Positions 57,435 through 64,000 of a stretch of DNA of 64,000 nucleotides are shown here, piece by piece. The notes below the pieces were generated by a model that saw only the letters and a program-made list of their open reading frames with translations, was not told the DNA's origin and did not search any database. Position numbers and translations under genes: made by a program. The DNA is from JAOBAU01 sp034667465 (GTDB lineage: Bacteria > Acidobacteriota > Thermoanaerobaculia > Gp7-AA8), in assembly GCA_034667465.1 (NCBI GenBank), contig JAXDJV010000025.1, positions 124,001 to 188,000 on the forward strand, in the 5' to 3' direction. Each line of letters opens with the position of its first letter. The stretch's first letter is position 1.

Positions 57435-59204
57435 ATGCGCCGAACGGTTTTCGCGATTCTGTTTCTACTCGTCACGAGCAGCGCCACGCTCCTCGCCGGC
57501 GAGCCGCAACGCCTTCCGCAGAACTGGAACGCGTCCGACTGGGCGTGGTTCTACACGACGCCGCAAGGCTCGAAGCTCGTTCCGTACAAGTGGGCGCTCG
57601 CACTCGAACGCGCCGACAGCGACGCGCTTTTCCTCGCCGACGGACTGGCGCGCCTTCACTACCTGCCGAGCGTGAAGAGCAGCACGAATCCCGACGGCCT
57701 CCCGGTCGGTTTCGTGCGCGATACCGGCCGCAAGCTCGATCACCTCGGGATGACGTGCGCCGCCTGCCACACCAATCAGCTCGACTACAACGGCGTCACG
57801 TATCAGATCGACGGCGCGCCAACCGGCGCCGATCTCTTCGGCTTCCTCGCCGAGATGTCGGAATCGCTCAGCGCCACCTGCGTCAGTCCGACCGACCCGA
57901 AGTTCCTCCGCTTCGCGAAGCGCGTGCTCGGCGGTTCCGCGAAAGCGTCGAAACGCGCCGAGCTCTTCACCGAGCTCAAAGCGTTCAGCCACCAATTCGC
58001 GACGTTCGTCATGGACACGACGCCCGATCAGTCGTGGGGACTCGCGCGCGCCGACGCGTTCGGCGCGATCTTCAATCGCGTCACCGCCATCGACCTGAAG
58101 ATTCCGTCGAACAACGAGCCGCCAAACGCGCCGGTCAGCTATCCGTTCCTCTGGGACACGTCGTGGCACAACGTCGTGCAGTGGAACGGCAGCGCACCGA
58201 ACAGACTCGCCGTGCTGCGCCTCGCGCGCAACGTCGGTGAAGTGCTCGGCGTCTTCGCCGACATCGACATCCGCAAGCCGTCGCTCTTTCACCTTTATTA
58301 CGACTCGACGGCGAAGCGGATCAACCTCCTCGAGATCGAAGACCGCCTCGCGACGCTCCGCTCGCCGCGCTGGCCGGCGGCGTTTCCTGCGCTCGATCAG
58401 AGGAAGGTCGATGCCGGAAAGGCAATCTATGACCAGCAGTGCCTGAGCTGCCACGCCATCGCGACGCCCGGCGTCGAGCAGGAGGTGACGATGACGCCGC
58501 TCGCCGATGTCGGCACCGATCCGGCGATGGTGACCGTCGCGGCGAATCGCATGAACAAAACCGGCGTGCTCGAAGGCGTCCGCAAGTACATGATCATCGG
58601 CGACAAATTCGGCCCGACGGCCGGCGCCGGCTCGATCACCTTCAACGCAGTCCTCGGCGCGATTCTCGCGCCGCTCTCGCTCGAAGACCTGCTCGCGATT
58701 GAACGCTCGCGCGCCGCGAAGACGGCGAACGCGTCGACCTCGACGCGCAGCGCCGAGGGATCGGAGCACGACCTGCGAGTCGATCTGAAATCGGCGTCGC
58801 ATGAGGCGGGAGCGAAAGCGAGCGCCGACAGCGCGACAGCGAAACGCGATCCGGTGAAGTTCGATCTGAGCGAAGCGCTCTCCGCGCAGGAACCGGCGCC
58901 GAGCGGACTGGCTTACAAAGCGCGTCCGCTGGATGGCATCTGGGCGACCGCACCGTATCTGCACAACGGCTCGGTGCCGACGCTGAGCGATCTATTGCTG
59001 CCGGTCGCAAAACGGCCGTCGACGTTCTTCGTCGGCAGCCGCGATTTCGATCCGGTCAACGTCGGCTTCGATTCATCAGCGGGCGACGGCCGCTTCAAAT
59101 TCGACACGACGCTTGACGGCAATCACAACAGCGGACACACGTGGGGAACGACGCTGTCGCAAGCGGATCGCGAAGCGCTGATCGAGTACATGAAATCGCT
59201 GTAG
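57435..59204 (+). CDS. RoxA/RoxB-like dihaem c-type cytochrome
   Basis: A 589-residue periplasmic protein with signal peptide MRRTVFAILFLLVTSSATLLAG and two haem-attachment sites, CAACH (residues 108-112) and CLSCH (about 336-340). The start region QNWNASDWAWFYTTPQGSKLVPYKWALALE and NPDGLPVGFVRD are typical of the dihaem cytochrome-c-peroxidase-like family that contains rubber oxygenase RoxA. A low-complexity insertion (about residues 430-490) separates the second haem domain from the C-terminal PYLHNGSVPTLSDLLLP, where a distal Met or His would lie. The substrate is unknown; RoxA itself is longer, about 680 residues. ATG 57435 follows GAAGGAGAG. Confidence 0.85.
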   Translation: MRRTVFAILFLLVTSSATLLAGEPQRLPQNWNASDWAWFYTTPQGSKLVPYKWALALERADSDALFLADGLARLHYLPSVKSSTNPDGLPVGFVRDTGRKLDHLGMTCAACHTNQLDYNGVTYQIDGAPTGADLFGFLAEMSESLSATCVSPTDPKFLRFAKRVLGGSAKASKRAELFTELKAFSHQFATFVMDTTPDQSWGLARADAFGAIFNRVTAIDLKIPSNNEPPNAPVSYPFLWDTSWHNVVQWNGSAPNRLAVLRLARNVGEVLGVFADIDIRKPSLFHLYYDSTAKRINLLEIEDRLATLRSPRWPAAFPALDQRKVDAGKAIYDQQCLSCHAIATPGVEQEVTMTPLADVGTDPAMVTVAANRMNKTGVLEGVRKYMIIGDKFGPTAGAGSITFNAVLGAILAPLSLEDLLAIERSRAAKTANASTSTRSAEGSEHDLRVDLKSASHEAGAKASADSATAKRDPVKFDLSEALSAQEPAPSGLAYKARPLDGIWATAPYLHNGSVPTLSDLLLPVAKRPSTFFVGSRDFDPVNVGFDSSAGDGRFKFDTTLDGNHNSGHTWGTTLSQADREALIEYMKSL

Positions 59205-59206
59205 CC

Positions 59207-60889
<1,683 letters not shown>

Positions 60890-60948
60890 GGTCTGACTTA
60901 TACCTCGCAGCGCGCCGCCGCAATTCCCTCATAGAATCGTCGAACGCG

Positions 60949-61965
60949 ATGAACTGGCTGATCTACGGCGCAAACGGCTACACCGGCGAACTGATCGCGC
61001 GCGAAGCGGTGCGGCGTGGTCTTCGGCCGATTCTCGGCGGCCGCAGCGCCGAAAAAATCGAGCCGCTGGCGCGCGAGCTCGGCCTCGAATCGCGACCGTT
61101 CGCGCTCGACAAGCCGCGGCTCGACGGCATCTCGCTCGTCCTTCATTGCGCGGGACCGTTCGTGCAGACGTCGGCGCCGATGGTGCGCGCCTGTCTCGAC
61201 GCCGGCGTTCATTACCTCGACATCACCGGCGAGATCTCCGTCTTCGAATCGATCTTCGCGCTCGCCGAGGAAGCGAAGCGCCGCAATGTGATGCTCGTCC
61301 CCGGCGTCGGCTTCGACGTCGTGCCGACCGACTGCCTCGCCGCGCAGCTCGCCGCGCAAATGCCCGACGCGACGTCGCTCGTGCTCGCGTTTCATTCGAA
61401 AGGCGGGGAGCTGAGCCGCGGCACGATGAAGACGATGATCGAATCGATCGGCGAAGGCGGCGCGATCCGCCGCGACGGTCGCATCGTTCGCGTACCGGTG
61501 GCATTCGACGCGCGCGACATCCCGTTCTCCGGCGGGACAAAGAGCGCAATGACGATTCCGTGGGGCGACGTCTCGACGGCGTTTCATTCGACCGGTATCC
61601 CGAACATCCGCGTCTACCTCGCGACGCCGAAGAAAGCGATCGCGCGAGCACGACGGATGCGCGCGTTCCTGCCGCTGCTCTCGCCGAAACCGATCCGCCG
61701 CCTGCTGCAGAAATTCGCCGATCGCCGCAGCGGACCGGATGCTGCCAAACGCGCAAGTGGACGCGTTTATCTGTGGGGCGAAGTGTCGAACGGACGCGAG
61801 TCGCGTTCGATGACGCTGGAGACGCCGGAAGGCTACGCGTTCACGGCGCTCGCCGCGGTGAGCGCGGTTGAACTCGTGCTGCGTGACTCGCGCGGCGGCG
61901 CGTTTACGCCGTCGAAAGCGTTCGGGATGAACTTCGTGAACGACGTGCTGTCATCCCGAGCGTAG
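60949..61965 (+). CDS. Saccharopine-dehydrogenase-family / trans-acting enoyl-reductase-like protein
   Basis: A 338-residue NAD(P)-binding protein: Rossmann segment MNWLIYGANGYTGELIAREAVRRGL and the typical LHCAGPFVQTSAPMVRACLDAGVHYLDITGE, as in saccharopine-dehydrogenase-like and lipid enoyl-reductase proteins. Catalytic role here is uncertain. The last residues (VLSSRA, then TAG) are encoded by repeat A (61951-62036), so the native C-terminus was probably a few residues shorter or longer before the repeat arrived. Confidence 0.85.
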   Translation: MNWLIYGANGYTGELIAREAVRRGLRPILGGRSAEKIEPLARELGLESRPFALDKPRLDGISLVLHCAGPFVQTSAPMVRACLDAGVHYLDITGEISVFESIFALAEEAKRRNVMLVPGVGFDVVPTDCLAAQLAAQMPDATSLVLAFHSKGGELSRGTMKTMIESIGEGGAIRRDGRIVRVPVAFDARDIPFSGGTKSAMTIPWGDVSTAFHSTGIPNIRVYLATPKKAIARARRMRAFLPLLSPKPIRRLLQKFADRRSGPDAAKRASGRVYLWGEVSNGRESRSMTLETPEGYAFTALAAVSAVELVLRDSRGGAFTPSKAFGMNFVNDVLSSRA

Positions 61966-62036
61966 CGAGGGATCCGGGCGGAAGGGACTCGCTGCGCGCC
62001 CCACCCGCCCGGATCCTTCGCTGACGCTCAGGATGA
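61951..62036. repeat. Palindromic repeat, family A
   Basis: TCATCCCGAGCGTAGCGAGG then GATCCGGGCGG on the left and CCGCCCGGATCCTTCGCTGA then CGCTCAGGATGA on the right: an inverted repeat of about 30-base arms around a 25-base loop. It contains the stop codons of two convergent genes (61965 on plus; 62028 on minus). Confidence 0.85.
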
Positions 62037-63647
62037 CGTCGGGGCCGTCCCCAGAAACCGCGGCGCTTTCCGCGCCTTCGTCGCCTGCTCGAACGCGTAC
62101 GCGAATCGGATCAGCTTCGGCTCGCTCCACGCTTCCGCGAAAAACGACAATCCGACCGGCAGCCCGAACACGAATCCGGCCGGCACCGTGATGTGCGGGT
62201 ATCCCGCCACCGCCGACGCGCTCGAATAGCCGCCGGTGTAGTGATCGCCGTTCACGAGATCGGTCGGCCAGACAGGACCGCCGGTCGGCGCGATGATCGC
62301 GTCGAGCTTGTGCTTCTTCAGCACGAGATCAATCCCCTGGGCGCGTGACAGCCGGCGATTTTTCGCCAGCGCTTTTTTGTACTCCGGGCTCGTCAGCGGT
62401 CCCTTCTTCTCCGCCTTGAGAAACTGTTCCTGTCCGAAGTACTGCAACTCCTCGGCGCGATGCTCTTCGTTGAACCTGATCAGATCGGCGAGCGTGCGGC
62501 TGTGCACATTCGCATTCGCACCGGCGAGATACTTGTTCACATCCGCTTTGAACTCGTACAGCAGCACTTCGGTCTCCGTTTCGTCGTACTTGCCGGACGT
62601 CGCCATGTTCGCCGGATCGACGATCGTCGCGCCAAGCGCCTTGATCGCCGCGATCGACTCTTCCATCAATCGATCGGTGTGATCGTTGAAACCGAAGTAC
62701 TGCCGCGCGACGCCGATGCGCGCGCCTTTGAGTCCGTTCGCATCGAGGAACTTCGTGTAGTCGCGCTCCGCGTGCGGGCGCGCGTTCATCGTGATCGGAT
62801 CGCGTTCGTCGACGCCGGTCAGCGCGCCGAGGAGCGTGGCGGCGTCGCGAACGGTGCGCGCCATCGGACCGGCGGTGTCCTGACTGTGCGCGATCGGAAT
62901 GATTCCGGAGCGGCTGACGAGACCGAGCGTCGGCTTGATACCGACCAGCGCGCTGGTCGAAGACGGACAGACGATCGAGCCGTCGGTCTCGGTGCCGATC
63001 GCGATCGCGGCGAGGTTCGCGGAGATCCCGACGCCGCTGCCGGTCGATGAGCCGCAGCCGTTGCGATCGAGCACGTACGCGTTGCGCGTCAGACCTCCGC
63101 GGCCGCTCCAGCCGCTCGTCGAATGTGTCGAACGGAAGTTCGCCCATTCGCTGAGATTCGTTTTGCCGAGGATCACGGCGCCCGCTTCGCGGAGCCGCTG
63201 CGCGACGAACGCGTCGCGCGACGCGACGTTCTCCGACAACGCCAGCGAGCCGGCGGTGGTGTGCATCCTGTCGGCGGTATCGATGTTGTCTTTGATGAGC
63301 ACCGGGATGCCGTGCAGCGGACCGCGCGGACCTTTCTCTTTGCGCTCGCGATCGAGCGCGTCGGCGATCTTCAGCGAATCGGGATTGAGCTCGATGATCG
63401 CGTTGATCGCCGGGCCGCGCTTGTCGATCGCATCGATGCGCATCAGATACGCCTCCGCGATCGTGCGCGCCGACCATCGGCCGCTCGTCATCCCTTCCTG
63501 CAGTTCGGCGACGGTGATCTCGTCGAGCTCGAACGTCGGAACGGCGGCGGTCGTCGCCGTCTCCGCGAATGTCGTGACAGGACGCGCGAGCGCGACTGCA
63601 GTTCCGAGCGTTGCGTAACCGAGAAAGTTGCGGCGATCGATGCTCAT
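62028..63647 (-). CDS. Secreted amidase-signature enzyme (Tat signal)
   Basis: A 539-residue amidase with an N-terminal Tat-type signal MSIDRRNFLGYATLGTAVALARP (RRNFLG). Amidase signature: the catalytic Lys in VLIKDNIDTADR, the Gly/Ser-rich GCGSSTGSGVGISANLAAIAIGTETDGSIVCPSS with the cis-Ser and nucleophilic Ser, and IKPTLGLVSRSG. It hydrolyses an amide or ester in the periplasm; substrate unknown. The last residues APTSS and stop codon lie in repeat A. ATG 63647. Confidence 0.93.
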   Translation of the reverse strand: MSIDRRNFLGYATLGTAVALARPVTTFAETATTAAVPTFELDEITVAELQEGMTSGRWSARTIAEAYLMRIDAIDKRGPAINAIIELNPDSLKIADALDRERKEKGPRGPLHGIPVLIKDNIDTADRMHTTAGSLALSENVASRDAFVAQRLREAGAVILGKTNLSEWANFRSTHSTSGWSGRGGLTRNAYVLDRNGCGSSTGSGVGISANLAAIAIGTETDGSIVCPSSTSALVGIKPTLGLVSRSGIIPIAHSQDTAGPMARTVRDAATLLGALTGVDERDPITMNARPHAERDYTKFLDANGLKGARIGVARQYFGFNDHTDRLMEESIAAIKALGATIVDPANMATSGKYDETETEVLLYEFKADVNKYLAGANANVHSRTLADLIRFNEEHRAEELQYFGQEQFLKAEKKGPLTSPEYKKALAKNRRLSRAQGIDLVLKKHKLDAIIAPTGGPVWPTDLVNGDHYTGGYSSASAVAGYPHITVPAGFVFGLPVGLSFFAEAWSEPKLIRFAYAFEQATKARKAPRFLGTAPTSS

Positions 63648-63670
63648 CGTTCAAATCCTCAGTGCGTACG

Positions 63671-64000
63671 TTACAGCGGTTCGCTTTCGATGATGCTGAC
63701 CGATCCGGCGCCGATCGCGCGCGTGATCCGGAACCCGTTGCGGCTCAGCAACGCGCGATGCTCATCGAGCGTGCGGTGTCTTCCGCCGGTGATGGCGAGC
63801 GCGATCACATCGAGGAACTTCGCCACGTCCGAATCGCTGCCGGATGTCAGGAGCGGCTCGATGACGAGCAGCCTTCCGCCGTCAGGAATGGCCCGGCGTA
63901 CGTTGCGAAGAATCGTTGCGCACTGCTCCTCGGGCCAGTCGTGCAGGACGTGCGAAAGGATGTACGCATCGGCGCCGCTCGGCACGGCGTCGAAGAAACT
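63671..64000 (-). CDS. O-methyltransferase (plant/fungal-type), C-terminal part, runs off right edge
   Basis: The frame stays open to base 64000 (the encoded segment begins SFFDAVPSGADAYILSHVLHDWPEEQ), so only the last 110 or so residues are seen. HVLHDWPEEQCATILRNVRRAIPDGGRLLVIEPLL is the hallmark of the hydroxyneurosporene/acetylserotonin O-methyltransferase family, carrying the catalytic His. It would methylate a phenolic or similar hydroxyl group. It ends 23 bases from the amidase start, on the same strand. Confidence 0.85.
   Translation of the reverse strand, partial: SFFDAVPSGADAYILSHVLHDWPEEQCATILRNVRRAIPDGGRLLVIEPLLTSGSDSDVAKFLDVIALAITGGRHRTLDEHRALLSRNGFRITRAIGAGSVSIIESEPL

Noticed and set aside
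55909..57675. Long plus-strand frame over the YfhO-like gene
   Set aside because: Antisense to a conserved membrane protein and crosses two genes; no ribosome site or family motif.

Overview
This 64 kb window looks like ordinary chromosome from a GC-rich, gene-dense bacterium, most probably a member of the Acidobacteriota. The hints are a von Willebrand factor protein of the secreted type common in Acidobacteria (10714-11736), a DUF885 peptidase, a CarD regulator, a bacterial GlnRS, methylmalonyl-CoA epimerase, YfhO-type membrane proteins and families of short palindromic repeats. The phylum assignment is inference; there is no rRNA or tRNA gene here to test it. Genes are packed tightly on both strands, with many ATGA start/stop overlaps and convergent pairs that touch or overlap.

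Layout. 0-12 kb: end of a radical SAM gene, a zincin metalloprotease, a Nudix hydrolase, a quinone oxidoreductase, an ABC-2 exporter, an outer-membrane barrel, exonuclease III, secreted hydrolases, and an OmpA lipoprotein/VWA pair. 12-17.7 kb: an alpha/beta hydrolase lipoprotein, a possible PD-(D/E)XK nuclease with a helical partner, then a complete Eco29kI-like restriction-modification system whose last gene is a HhH-GPD DNA glycosylase of the Mig (thymine-DNA glycosylase) type, followed by 0.7 kb of gene-poor DNA. 17.7-28.6 kb: CNNM transporter, orphan ModA, AroA, metallo-hydrolases, a macro-domain protein, a DnaJ-type chaperone, GlgC, RNase PH and a membrane glycosyltransferase-like protein.

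28.8-33 kb is a less GC-rich accessory patch with a large secreted BACON/FG-GAP protein, followed by a strong terminator, and a SAM methyltransferase. 33-38.4 kb is a minus-strand run queC-queE-mce-(hypothetical)-tyrA-YfhO. 38.5-42.3 kb is a nucleoside salvage operon (pyrimidine-nucleoside phosphorylase, four-helix-bundle protein, phosphopentomutase, a secreted protein). 42.4-45.7 kb carries CarD with a clear promoter and terminator, then lipA-xerD-lytic transglycosylase. 45.7-53 kb holds a SpoIIE-type phosphatase and a MacAB/Lol-like four-gene export system. 53-64 kb holds a free-standing Type ISP specificity-like domain, a second YfhO-like protein, a zinc-ribbon protein, a RoxA-like dihaem cytochrome, GlnRS, a saccharopine-dehydrogenase-like reductase, a Tat-exported amidase and the end of an O-methyltransferase.

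The points most worth a second look are the restriction-modification-glycosylase operon, the solo Type ISP domain, the nuclease-like pair just upstream of the restriction system, and several families of dispersed repeats that repeatedly supply the stop codon or the last residues of neighbouring proteins and bracket two individual genes (quinone oxidoreductase and four-helix-bundle protein). Remarks on base composition are by eye, not computed.
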